DNA of 64,000 nt from Clavelina lepadiformis (Eukaryota; Chordata; Ascidiacea; Aplousobranchia; Clavelinidae), in the NCBI RefSeq assembly GCF_947623445.1, contig NC_135241.1, positions 1,986,501 through 2,050,500 of the forward strand, read 5' to 3'. A program made the translations under genes and the position numbers. Of the stretch, positions 1 through 11,975 are shown piece by piece. Under the pieces are notes generated by a model. The model was not told where the DNA came from and made no database searches. It saw only the letters and a list, made by a program, of their open reading frames with translations. The stretch's first letter is position 1, and every line of letters starts with the position of its first letter.

Positions 1-1535
1 TCCTACAGGAAAACGTGTCTCAGGCAAGATTCTATTTACACAGAGATCTGAATTCGCTTCCGACATTTCGTCGAGCGTTTTTTTATAGCTGTTCGTATGC
101 ACCAAGGAGAGCTTTCAATTTGTTTTTCTTAAACCTTTGAACATGACCTGTTATAAATAAATGAAAAACTTATACTCTAATACCACCAAGGTAAACCATG
201 TTTACGCGTTCCACATTATTTGTTTTAGATTATTACTCTACATGGAAGCTTTATTAGATTCCTTTGTAAATATTCTATATCTCTGCGTTATTGAAATTGC
301 ACGTTTGTAAACAGTATTATATGTTGTCTATAGTTTTTTTTATTGGTGATATTCTCACTTCCCGCATGCTGGCCTTAAACGAAGGTCAGTTGATATGACG
401 CCATACTGCGGTTAGAGAAAAAGGAACAGATGGCAAGCACATTGTTATTCTGTTTTTTTTGTGTTCTTGTTAATAATGTAAAATGTAAACGCTGCTTTAT
501 TGATAACTTACATGTTTCACAAGATAATCTGTTCAAATATTGTTTATCGGTTGTGTATGTTGTGACAACCTTTTTCATTAATTTTCCGCATACAACCAGA
601 TATAATTAACACAGAACACACCTTTAAGATTTGTTTCGCGACAATTTTTCAGATAACCAATTATGATTTTGCAACTTCACCACCTCTATATAATTTGATT
701 TTTCCAAAATAAAATTTTTCTCGTGTTAAACCATAAAACTAATAGAAGGTCACAGAAGAGAAAACAGAAGCATTTTTTGCCATTTTATGTCAATATTCAT
801 TAGAAGAAGCACATATAGGAACACAGAAGCACATATAAGCGCCATTATATGTCGATATTAGAAGTTAATATATTTAAGTACTGTTTATATACGGTATAGT
901 GCGATGGAGTTTTCGTTCTTGTGTCTTTGCTTTTTCTTAAAAATAAGTGCGCTATACAACTTCTCAAATGAGAATGTCACCCACCACTAGTATATAAATG
1001 TAATGGAGAACAACTATAAGGTAAGGTGTCTAAGTATGCATACACAGCAATTTTCCATCTGTTGCATTAATATTGCCAGAAAATTTAGCTATTTGTATTG
1101 ATCACCTTTATAGCAATCTTACTTATGACGTTCATGATATTCTTTGTAATAAAAGCCAGACTTTTTAGTTATGGTCCAATGCACTTGTTATTTGTCCCTA
1201 AATAAATTACAAGTTATTTTTTTTGGATTTGTGTTGGGAATATATACCCATGGAATATGAAAAGAAGTCAAAGTCTTTTTGTCGATATATTCAACGACAA
1301 ACAAAAATTAAGATCTAGTTTTAATCAAGCTTCTTGTTACAGTTATATTTATCAGAAATCTATAATTCTTATTATCTAATTGGGCATAGACCGATTAAAC
1401 GTTTAAATTAATTTCCTCAAGTTTTATTTTTCAAAACCAATTCAAATGCACAGAACACAATGAAGAATAAATTTCATGGTACACCGAGCAGTCTAAACAC
1501 GATAAAACACGACAACAACTAAACACATCGACATC
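1..1535. other. intergenic, nothing recognised
   Basis: AT-rich sequence downstream of GPCR-0 with no coding exon, RNA gene or repeat array that I can support. The short ORFs here have no recognisable motifs. Confidence 0.5.
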
Positions 1536-3656
1536 TTATACTGCGCTCTTTAAAGTTGTGTTTCCGGACTCGATCGATTCGGATAGTTTCCGAAACCATT
1601 TCTCGGCCAATGTCGCTTTCAAGATTTGACGAATTTCCAGACAAAATCCTTTGTCGTGAATACTGTATATCACAATGTTGACAAAGCTGCATGGACGGGC
1701 ATGGAAAAAAAGGGCAAAAATGAATGAACCAGAACCGTTCATGTTCCAATTTAAAACGGATATAATCTATGGTTGTGAAACACTCTGTTACCTACCAACC
1801 TGTTGTTTAACGCGATGTACGTGCATACCATATTTGTGATTGATACACCAGGGCCTCCGATTACTTTGAGAGAGATCAAGATAGCCATAATTATAGTAGG
1901 AACTCAAAAAATAACAAAATTGTAAAAAATTTTAATTGAAATGTTGAAAAACCAAATAGGTAATTTGTTGATTACCATAATTTCCATATGCATTGTATAG
2001 CTTGTCAAAAAGTGTTAATAATTACATATAAACACCAACAATTAAATACATTAAAGGAAAAAAATCTCACAGATTGAAACAGTGAAGGCAATCTGCATTA
2101 TGGCCACTGTAATAAAAGGTCCTCTGCTGTGTCGTAAAGTTTTTGTCTTTGAGTTAACTCCATTGGATTTCTTCAACTTGTTTTTTGTGACATTCTCATT
2201 TCTACGAAGAATAACCGCAGTTGCTGAAATCAAAACAGTCTGAAAAATAATGCAACAAATGATTTTTTTCTAAACGTTAGTCTTTGTTTATTATTTGTAC
2301 AAGGGCTGCTGTACAAACTCACCGTTAAGAGGTAGGGTAAAAAATAAAATATTCCGTACACCAAAGTGCCAGTCTGATTAAAATTCCATGTTATGTTTGT
2401 TGGAGCGGGGATATACATGAACGTTGACGGCGAATAAGCAAAAAGCAAACCTGCGGCGTTGGGTAAGACAACTGAACACATTGCATAGTTTTAGCATAAT
2501 ACCAAAATAAAACTGTTTTAAGCCATAACTTAACATTTAAATATTTTATATTGCGTAATATATACCATCGTATTATACAAGGTTCGTACTAAGGCTTGAT
2601 CCAGTTGCCGTTAACATCCAAATTATCGCAATGCCAAAATAAACTGATCTCTTCCTCTGCCACTTGTACTTGAAGGGCAATGCTATTGCGTAAAATCTTT
2701 CCAGTGCCATAAATGCCAGATGATACATGGAAGAAGTAAGCCCGAACACGATTAGAATTCCTGCGGTAATGGCAAGTGGTGATCCCAGCAAAGATAGTTG
2801 CTTTCTGTCGAGCTCTAAAGGAGTCATATTCATCGACCAACTGAAGTTGAAAATGACAAACATCAATTGAACGCCTGAAACAAATTATATTGGCAATGTC
2901 AGCTTGGCATATAGTATTCTGACTTCACAAGCATTCAAATAACAATCAGCAGCGAAAAATAAAAATTGAAATCATCATATACGCTTTGAAAATTTACAGA
3001 ACAATTCCCAATAAATAATACTTACTAGCCAAAATGTCGGCCATCGCCAGTGAGGTTCTACAAATGTCCATTTTACTTTCTTTGCCACGTCTACAACGTC
3101 GAATACCAACCAATACGGTTAAACCATTTCCGATTAGAATTGCCAATCCTAAGCATACAACCACAAACAAGAAAATTGCTCCACGAATGATACCACACTG
3201 TTGACATTCGAGCAAAGTTGTGTTGAAGCATTTTGTGTAAATATCCTGTGCGCTGCCGACGCAAATTCCAGGAAAGTTAGAGAGTATTGTTAAGTGTCCA
3301 TTTGCAGCAGTTGCAGTAAAACCATAATCCGAAAGGTTTTCCTGAAAAATCCTTATATTGGTAAATTGAAAGTTTTGAATTTTCTTTATATCATCCAAAG
3401 TATTTTGCAAATTCTGTTGGAACCAAGAGGGTACTGGTATTCTGTTTGCAATTAAATACAACTCGTGCGATGAGTAATAGGCATCGTCGTAAGATTGCGT
3501 GACACTGGATAAATTTTCATCTGATCTGTTTGCCCCATAAAGAACTGTGGATTGCTGCAATTGTGCTTTCCAATTCTGCAACCGCACTTCTCCAACAGTG
3601 ATCCCTGATTCAGGAGAAATTCGGTTCAGACGAAAATCCGCATCCGCATCCGACAT
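1536..3656 (-). CDS. GPCR-0, rhodopsin-like (class A) receptor, 6 coding exons, 495 aa
   Basis: Predicted seven-transmembrane plasma-membrane receptor; ligand unknown. Exons in order: 3656-3026, 2874-2590, 2471-2323, 2239-2071, 1902-1800, 1686-1536. They sum to 1488 bp and the junction phases (1,1,0,1,2) match the other receptors here. The ectodomain of about 158 residues has sites NRS, NLS, NLS and NTT, then the motif C-x9-C-x-N-x-T-L-x2-C-x2-C-G just before TM1. TM1 has VGNGLT, TM2 SLAMADIL, the DRY position reads ERF, and TM5 contains FLPY. TM7 ends NIVIY followed by helix 8 (DKGF). The start is the first ATG in the long open exon; the reading frame stays open upstream and no signal peptide is seen, so a 5' exon may be missing. 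Cys3.25 is absent (Ala). It is the only receptor here outside the duplicated block, and has the longest N-terminus. Confidence 0.85.
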
Positions 3657-4079
3657 TTCCTTCCTGCGTATTGAGATTGTCGTTCTGATCTGAGGCTCGG
3701 TATTGTTCAATCACTTTTTCAGATCCGTTTTGCTTTTTTAAAATGAACTGTAGTCTTATATCCTTCCTTCTTTTAAGACAAATCACACGCTCACAATACA
3801 TCGCAGTATTTGTTTTGGATCAGCGTTAAATGACTGTTTTATTAAAGTCCTTTGTTTGCATACAATTGATATTTTACTTCAGTAAACATTGTTAGATGAT
3901 CTCTACTGATTTTTTTGTTATTGGTAAATATATTGACATCTCGTCTAATGGAAAACCCAATATCAGATGATTTAACCCGATAACATCCGGTATTGTGGCA
4001 GAAACAGATCAAAATTCTTTAAGGGTAATCTTTACTGGGCCGCAGGTTCGACTTATGCTCCAGTGTAAAGAACTTAAAC

Positions 4080-4505
4080 ATAAAATGACTACGAGAGAAG
4101 CAGAAGCATGGAAGGCATTTCGACAAGTAGTTAATTTTTTTTCTTAGTAATTAACGAAGCGATAACTATAAAGTTTTGTTGAACAATCTGATGGAGGAAT
4201 AAGAAAAATTGGGATGTCGTATGTCCTTGAAAATGCATTATCTGCACTCTCACCTTGATTTTTTCAGTCCAAATATGGGTGATGTAAGCGAAGAAAATGG
4301 TGAAAGGTTTCACCAGGACATTTCTGACATGGAAAGAACATACCAAGGAAGGTGGAGCTGCAACATGATGGGGGATTATTTGTGGTCCATAAAGAAGAAG
4401 ATTTCTCAGTTCATAGACGCAAATCACGCAAATTACGCAGAAAAAAACACTTCTAAAGTTTTTTGGAATGTTTGCAATATGCATCCTTACATAATGCATG
4501 AGTAG
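4080..4505 (+). mobile_element. fossil fragment of an invertebrate repeat-borne gene (GERFHQDI motif)
   Basis: The plus strand encodes TTREAEAWKAF followed by MSLKMHYLHSHLDFF, GERFHQDI, YQGRW and MMGDYLW. I recall this set of motifs, in this order, from proteins in repetitive DNA of insects and cnidarians; I do not know the element class. The copy is broken and partial, with no recognisable terminal repeats. Confidence 0.55.
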
Positions 4506-5290
4506 ACTATATTATGCACAATACTTCTTTGTGTTAGCGTGTTTGTGAGTCTTATACAAAATTATGCTTAGTAATACTGAAAAAGTTTGAGTAAAATCAG
4601 AAAAAGCGACATTTCTTCAAAAGTAATGAGTGATCATGCTTATTTCGTAATAAGTTTATGTTTTACAATAATATAAAACGTTGAGGTTTGTTTCAAGTTA
4701 CAGTGAACTCGTTTGTCATTTTTGCTGCATACACCAAGAAACTTATCATGCAATTCACAGTTCGCACCCTTTGGAATTTCACTGCAACATCTTCTCACAC
4801 AAACAAAATTAGTTTTACTGCGTTTACGGTCTTGAATATTGTTTGATTTCAAAGCGTTGTGCAATGTTCGAATTGAATCATTTAAGAAGAGAAATTACGC
4901 AGGACGAACGTTTGATGTACGAAAATTGTTGTTCAGTTCTTTTATTCAGATATTACAGATACCATCATGAAGCACCAGATGCTATCATGATATTCTCGTC
5001 GATATTAAAACAAAAGCAAAAATCTAAGATCTGCTACGTTTCGCGCTTCCCGTGATAGTTATGATAGTTATGATAGTTATTATGATATGACTGTCTATCA
5101 TTAATGTGGGCGACTTTGACTGACAGACCCGGATTACGAGACGAATGTAAAATCAACTCAGATTATAAACCAAGTCCTATTCATTGCACAAGGTACCAAG
5201 AATGCAAGTATATTTATAATGCAAGACTCTTTTATTTTAGTTTCAAGATCAATGTTGTTGTCCCTTTATGGGGTCCATGTCTGACATTTA
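4506..5290. other. intergenic, short tandem repeat only
   Basis: No gene recognised. A short tandem repeat of TATGATAGT, about three copies, lies near 5056-5085. Small ORFs on both strands have no known motif. Confidence 0.5.
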
Positions 5291-7605
5291 TCATCTGAAT
5301 TTCTGACGTAAAATTTGTAACAATTCTTCTCGGAATTCCTTGTCTCGTATGTTGTAAATTATGACGTTGACAAGACTGCCAAAAATAACATCAACTGGTA
5401 AGGGAAAATGGTGTAACGAAGTTTAAAAAAGTTAAAAAAGTTACCGTAAATTGCTAAGTTAAAGATAAGAAAGACAACACAAAGTATAGATGAACGATAA
5501 CCTGTTGCTTAAAGTGAAGTAAAAACTTGCAAAATAAGGTTTAGAGAGAACATCGCAATCCATTTGATGACTATAAAGCAAGGCGGATGCAACTAAAGTC
5601 GGAACTGGAAAAAGATATGACAAGTATGTAAAGTCTGTTGCCTAGTTTGTTGCACACACGGGCTTATGATGTGATCATATTTAGCAGTAATAGTAATTTA
5701 GTTCCTTCGATTATCCCACTCATTGATGATGCAGTTAAATACAAAAACTCTTGAAAACTAATCATGAATAATTTGAAAAAGCTTAAAAACAGCTAAATTT
5801 GACAATTAAATTAATGGAAGAAGCATAGGCTACAGAAGGAGTATATGGGCTGTATACCTAACACACATTTTCCTAATTAATACGCTATATACTGTACAGT
5901 TGTTATTGAGCATCCCTTACGAAAAGTGGCTGTAAAACATATTTGCATTATAGCAACTGTCACCAGTGCGTGGTTGTTTTGCTGCAAACGATTCCTTTGT
6001 GAGTTTGAATGTTTTTGTTGAAGTCCATTTCCTCCAACCTTTTGACGTCGACAGATCATCACAGCAGTTCCAACAATTAAAACGCTCTGCAAAACCAAAT
6101 TTCATTAATATCTCATATTGTAACAAACATTGGAACATGTGTACAGCTACTTGTTTCAATTCCTTCATGCTTACACTTCCTTTACTCAAACTCCAAATTA
6201 ATGGTGACACTTTTAAAACTATTATTATTTATTCAAACTCACATTTGATATGTAAGGGAGAAAATACAACACCGCTAGAGGAACAAGAGAGTCAACACGA
6301 CTGCGTTCTAAGTTTATTGCGTTCTGCGACGGAAAAAAGACGAAAAGTGTTGCAGAGTAATCAAACGTCCATTCTTGAAAGAAAGTCACTATACAAAAGC
6401 TTTGCTTATTTGACTACTTCATGCCTACGCTTTATATTCAAATATAACACTGCTGGTTACTTAAGATAAACCAGTAAGTTATAGACTTTAAATGCGTATA
6501 AAACTATTGTTATTTGTAATGAATTGTTATTCGTTATTATATACCGTAAGTCACGAAAACATTTACTCACTTAAAACTTACTCAGAAAAATGGCGATTGC
6601 TGATAGAATCCATGTCATTGCTAACCCAACATAAACTGATTTTTTGCTTTGCCATCTGTAGTTGAACGGCTTAGCAACAGCATAGAATCGCTCTATTGCC
6701 ATATAAGCCAGATGATTCATTGAGGCAGTGATCCCAAGCAAATACGATATTCCCCCAACATATGCTTGCGGTGATCCCCGCAAAGCCAAACGCATTTTGT
6801 CGAGCTCTTCCGGCATCATATTCATCGACCAGCTAAAGTTGTAAGGCACCACTACTAACGGCTGTACACCTGCAATATTTCAGAATTCAATTTGCTGTTT
6901 ATGAGATAGATAATGACAAAAATGATAGATTTAAAATGGTTTCATTGTAAATATATAAGAAGTTTTTTAACGTGTTCTGACTAGGCTTAACTGCAGAAAG
7001 TTGTTCATTACTTGTCAAGGCATCGGCTAGCGCCAGTGAGCTTCTGCAGATGTCCAATTTATTCGCCTTGCCACGTCTACATCTTCGAATACCCACAAGC
7101 ATCGTTAAAGCGTTTGCAGTCAAAATGGCCAATCCCAAAGACACAGCTAGCAATAATATTACAGCGCCACCAGCCATTCCACATTCTTCACAATCCAGCA
7201 AAGTTTTGTTAAAACAATTTCGATAAATATCTATTCTGCCTTTTCCGCAAAATCCAGGATAGCTACAACGTTGGGAGCGATTGCCTGAAGGATAAGAGAA
7301 ATTAGGGGCGAAATAAAGAAGCGGGCAATGCTTTATATAAAACCTGACCTTTGTAAAATGCACCATGTATAGTGTTAATGTCACAGCATGCAGTTTCAAA
7401 GTATACATATCCTTGTCCAAAATGAACGATCATTCGAAGTTAACCACATACTATCTACTGCTGGTAACATGCCTGGCATCCCAGCAGGCCGATGTATTGA
7501 TACGTCACTTCTATTGAGAGCTGAAGATAGACTGAAGTTTTGTGTCGGTTCAAACATTGATGACTTCGTGGCTCCAAATGTAGGATTTACACCGTAAATT
7601 TCCAT
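5291..7605 (-). CDS. GPCR-A copy 1, rhodopsin-like receptor, 7 coding exons, 399 aa
   Basis: Seven-transmembrane receptor, ligand unknown. Exons: 7605-7452, 7284-7012, 6869-6582, 6373-6243, 6086-5921, 5604-5502, 5375-5291. They sum to exactly 1200 bp and all have GT-AG ends. Residues 1-52 are an extracellular tail with NFS and NRS sites. Residues 58-87 hold six cysteines, ending NKTLLDCEECG. TM1 runs about 92-117 (TANALT); ICL1 is RRCRRGK; TM2 has LALADAL (Asp139). ECL1 has NFSW, the ERF motif is at 202-204, TM4 Trp at 229, and TM5 has YFLPY. TM6 ends CFTATFLP and TM7 reads SNSLVNVIIY (371-379). Residue 3.25 is Ala178 and ECL2 has no Cys, so the usual class A disulfide cannot form. The fourth exon could start a few bases earlier, but only 6373 keeps the frame. 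The start is the first ATG of the exon. Confidence 0.88.
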
Positions 7606-9639
7606 CAGTATTCTACTGGCTTGCAATTAAGCTTTCTGTACTTGGATATTGATCCAGTAAAATCGTTCACCGAGCGGTTACTCTCGTTCGGTTGCACTGT
7701 TGTTGCTTACAGGCTTCACACTAATGCTGTGATATTCGAAAACATTTTACTAATTAAATCAAGTTACAGATAATCTGTAAAATAGTATAACCTATATACC
7801 GTTTGTGTTTATAGTAGCTGAACATTTTTTATGAGATATAAACAAAATGTTCTTTCATAAACTCAGCACTTAGAGTAAATATCACAAAAATAAATACATA
7901 ATAAAATGTCGTGTTGAATTGATTTTATGAGCTCTTTGCTTCGGCATTTCCATCTGCTTTGCTGTGTCATCAATCAACCTCACTGTTGTGTTGATTAGAT
8001 TTTAATCTAATTTTCATTTCCTATTGCTTAGTCGGGAATCCCGTTCTTGAACCACACAATGAAAAGTTCTTAAGGAAACGATGGTAAGTTATGAAAATTA
8101 TAATAATAAATCTGCCGAGCAATTCACCCACCAAAGAACATAAGATGTACCAGATAAGTAAAAGATTAAATTTTGGATTTCAATAACTACCACGAAGTAA
8201 AAATAAAAATAAATTGTTTTATTTTGTTGCTCTCAGGTCCCTTTTGCGCTTTGACGTTTTTTTTTTAAATAGTTTCTTCAACAGTCCAAAATTTTTTTTC
8301 AAGTGCGTTAAAAAATATCTGGTAAGCCGTGAAATGATTGCTAATTCTATATTATTTGGTAATATTTGAGTTTCTTGATTAAATTTTGTAACTTAGTAAC
8401 TCAATTGACGTTTAATAACCCGAGTAACCAACAATAACTTTCGCAACTTCACCGTGAATAAAGTTTTTGATTAATGGCTGACCAATTCAGCGAAACGGGA
8501 TTTACTCCATAATGCACGTTGAGCGACGTTTCAACGTACAGTATACATGCAGTATGTTGTTGTTGTAGTTTGTAACATACTTTTATGCCGATATTACTCA
8601 TATAAGGAAATGTTATTTCTTCGAATTGAAAGCTCATTGTCTTTCTACATCACTTACTGAAATCAATACTGACCTACAATAAGTCTGTGGTTGTCAGATA
8701 GTTTAATTTGAAGATCGTTTTTATTGATGTTCGTTTATTGGTGTTTGCAGACTTGAATCCCATGATTTCGACAAAAAATTTATAATTTTCTTTTAATCTT
8801 GTGTTCAAATCTTTCTTCATATCTTATGTCGACATATACTGTAGTTATAATCATAAAATATTCATTTTAATTCATTTTAGATTACATGTACTACGTTTCA
8901 TGGTAAAATAAAGCGATTTATTTAGAGTTATTATGAATAACACGCTAATAAAAATATGCACTAATTAATTAATAATTCTAAGTCGGTTGCAATAACAATA
9001 AGTCGGTCGGTATAAAAAACGTATAAAAAATTACTTCAATCTAGCCACCTTTTTAAAATTAGGTGATAGTTTGTAGAAATAAAAAAGTTAAAGGAAAGTT
9101 TTTAACACACTTTTATGACAACGAACTTTATTTACCAGTTATGCATAAAAGTAAAATTAAACGTGTTTCAACAGCGAAATTGTGCAATGCTTTGCCAAAG
9201 AAATATAATGCATAGTATATTACATTTTAGAAACAAAAGTGTTTGAACCAAAGTTTTGACTTGAAAATATTCCTGAAAATATTTCGTTTACCGCTTTTAT
9301 CTTATTAAATGTGTATGACATTAATTTACAACAAAATAAATTTTAATGCAAATCATATTTGCCTTTCAGGCTTTACTGTACCTTAATACCGGGCTTAGGT
9401 AAAGTCGATACAAAACTTAGAAAAATGAGTAATAACTTGGTTATCGCATAACCAATGCTAAGCGGTGGAAAAATTGCAGTTTGGCTCCAAATTCTATCAT
9501 TCAACAACGTAACGTGGGCTTTATGATTTCAAATTTTATAGCAATCTCTTTAATGATAACTTGCTGGTGATGACAAACTTATACACTGTACAGTATGTAA
9601 TATTAAGTTCATGCATATTGAAATGTTATATTTCTTTAT
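7606..9639. other. 2-kb intergenic region between GPCR-A and GPCR-C
   Basis: No supported gene. An AT-rich stretch contains short inverted repeats around 7970-8020. A minus-strand ORF near 8449-8637 shows no family motif, and its unit-4 counterpart differs mainly at amino-acid-changing positions. The promoter of GPCR-A must lie in the 7.6-kb end, but I see no clear core element. Confidence 0.5.
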
Positions 9640-11361
9640 TTATTTCTTCTTTGCAATGAGTTTTATGATTTGAAATATTTCTTTTCGAAAGTCTTCGTCA
9701 GAAACGTTGTATATTATGACGTTGAAAAAGCTGCAAAAAGAATAACAACACAGCATTATAACAAAAACTACTTTTTTGGTTGAAATTTGTGCTATCTAAA
9801 ATTAAAACCGTACTTCTTAAGCATGTTTTAAAGATACAATGGATTTAAAATGGGGTTGTATTAAGTACTAGCCTGTTGCTTAAAGCGAAGTAATAGCAGA
9901 TCAGTAAAACCGTTGATATCGTAGTCCATTCTAACGATCCGGAATATAGCAAGTAAACAATAACCAATAAGGGAACTGTAAATAGAGCGTGTTACCAACG
10001 ATTGTTCAATAAAACTCGGTCAAATATTAATTTATGTGATTATATTTAGATAGGTTTTGTTGTAGGAAAAGCACAGATCCAAATCTTACGCAGTGTAATA
10101 GTAAACAGAGTTTGCATGATTGCGATTGTAATCAGAGGTCTTGCTTTTCGTAGTAGCTTGTTTTTGTTTGTAGCCGTGGCAACAAATTTCCTGCATTTAT
10201 TGATTGCGAGGTTTTGACGTTGGCGAAGCAAAATACCAGTCGCCAAAATTAGAACGTTCTGCAAAGGAAAACTTTGTTTTCACGATTTAGTTCTTTTTAA
10301 AGCATCTTTATTCGATATTTACCACTCGCGATTTGATTTTTAAAATCTTACCGTTAACAGGTATGGAAACAAATAAAAGATTATGAAAGTCCCGATAGCC
10401 ATGTTGGAATTAGATCCCCGCATCATTTTCAACGGAATAGGAAGGAACAGAAACACGGGAGCACTATAAGTGAATGTTATTTCCTTGGAAACAGCAACTG
10501 CAAAATGTGAATGTTCACTTAAAAATATCACTGCGTTTAGTAAGAATAAGTATGTCGCTTAATACATATAAAAGGCCGGATAACGATAACAATGACGTTC
10601 CCAAACACAAAATCTTAAAAGTGAAAACTTAAATGCCTTGTTACCAAGACTCGATGAAATTGACGTTAAAATCCACACCATGCCAATTCCCAAATAAACC
10701 GATTTTGTGCTTTGCCATTTGTACTTGAACGGTAGTGCTATTGCATAAAACCGCTCCATTGCCATTAAAGCAAGATGGTACGTGGACGACGTGATCGCGA
10801 GCAATATGCACATTCCGCCTGCGATTGCCTGTGGTGATCCCCGTAGATCCCATTGCACTCGGTCGAGCTCAAATGGAGTTGAATTCATAGACCAACTAAA
10901 GTTGTAAACTGCTACTAACAGGTGTACGCCTAAAAGAAAAGCAGGCATCTAGGTTGGTTGACTTGATTTTTCTTTGACTTTCGACAAACGTGAGAAGGAG
11001 TACGAACGAAAACTTTAGAATATTGGTCATGGTAACAATTAAACTTACCAATGGTAACATCCATCATAGCCAGCGAATTTCTACAGATATCCACTTTACT
11101 TTCTTTGCCACGCCTGCAACGTCGAATACCCAAAAACAGAGTTAAACAATTTCCAACCAGGATTGCAAGTGCCAAACACAGCACCGTTGAGAGGAAAGCC
11201 GCACCTCGGGCTACGCCACATTCTTTGCAATCAAACAAAGTTAAATTGGCGCAACTTTTGTAGACTTTTGCTCTTGTTCCAATACAAACACCAGGAAGAA
11301 ATGACAAATCATCATCCGTTCTTGCGGTGATTGTACTAGTATTTAAACTTGGGCTAGTCAT
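9640..11361 (-). CDS. GPCR-C copy 1, rhodopsin-like receptor, 6 coding exons, 368 aa
   Basis: Seven-transmembrane receptor of the same subfamily as GPCR-A. Exons: 11361-11049, 10929-10645, 10497-10352, 10258-10090, 9975-9873, 9730-9640, summing to 1107 bp. The N-terminus is short (MTSPSLNTSTITART) with NTS and NLT glycosylation sites and the CANLTLFDCKECG motif before TM1. TM1 has VGNCLT, ICL1 RRCRRGKESK, the DRY position reads ERF with ALPFKYKW after it, and TM5 has LFPY. TM7 reads SNSFFNVIIY; the tail is short and basic (KLIAKKK). The intron after the TM7 exon begins CAG|GC rather than GT; only this GC donor keeps the frame into the last exon, and the same dinucleotide occurs in all copies. 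Confidence 0.86.
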
Positions 11362-11706
11362 AATACTTGCTTTCAAGTATATACGTGAAAAGAATTCTAT
11401 TTAAAACTTCTGTGTAATTGCTATTAATTTCCTTTTTGAAGCATTGATAAGCAATGTCAGACCTTGCTGTATAAATGATGTTACAGAAAATACAAAGAAC
11501 AAGTTAATTCTTTAATACAGTATAAGCTACAGGTAGGTCTATATTTTTCTGTATACCGCTATATATCTTGAATTTGATCTTTGACCTTATTTCGACGCTT
11601 TTTTTCACCGTTTCATTTACATAAGTTCATCAATGCCAGATTATGTTCATAATCGATTTTAAATTAACATTACGTAATTTAATATTACGTATTTTCCATT
11701 AAAATA

Positions 11707-11975
11707 TTAACCATTGACAAATACGATATAGATTATGACGTTAACAAAACTATAAAAATAGCATTTACTGATATGTAAAATCTTTTGAAACCTCATTATT
11801 TATTGATTCCAATAAAAACTGGTTGAAATACACTTAAGGACACATCATGAATATATTGTGCAATCAACTTAAAAGAATAGGAACCCCGGCTTTTGCTTAA
11901 AACAACAATGAAGCTTAGAAAATGTAAGGTTTGGTCACGTTACTAACCCAAGTATAGTGACGACAATAGGGGCAG
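11707..11975 (-). pseudogene. relic of a GPCR: last two exons (TM7 and helix 8), copy 1
   Basis: An acceptor-like TATAG at about 11750 is followed by codons for SFVNVIIY, the TM7 end found in every receptor here, then a stop within seven codons in place of helix 8. About 140 bp upstream, 11975-11891 resembles the TM7 exon (PIVVTIL, then a TKPYIF-like stretch) but contains stops. No earlier exons are seen. This is a dead member of the same family between GPCR-C and GPCR-D. Confidence 0.6.

Noticed and set aside
5966-6469. 167-codon plus-strand ORF, repeated in units 2 and 3
   Set aside because: It lies antisense to two GPCR-A exons that have proper splice sites and conserved protein motifs. 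Unit 4 breaks it while keeping the GPCR frame.
6899-7420. GPCR-A start at the in-frame ATG at 7420
   Set aside because: It would skip the upstream exon, whose GTATGT donor fits in phase with the acceptor at 7285. The stretch 7285-7420 looks like intron.
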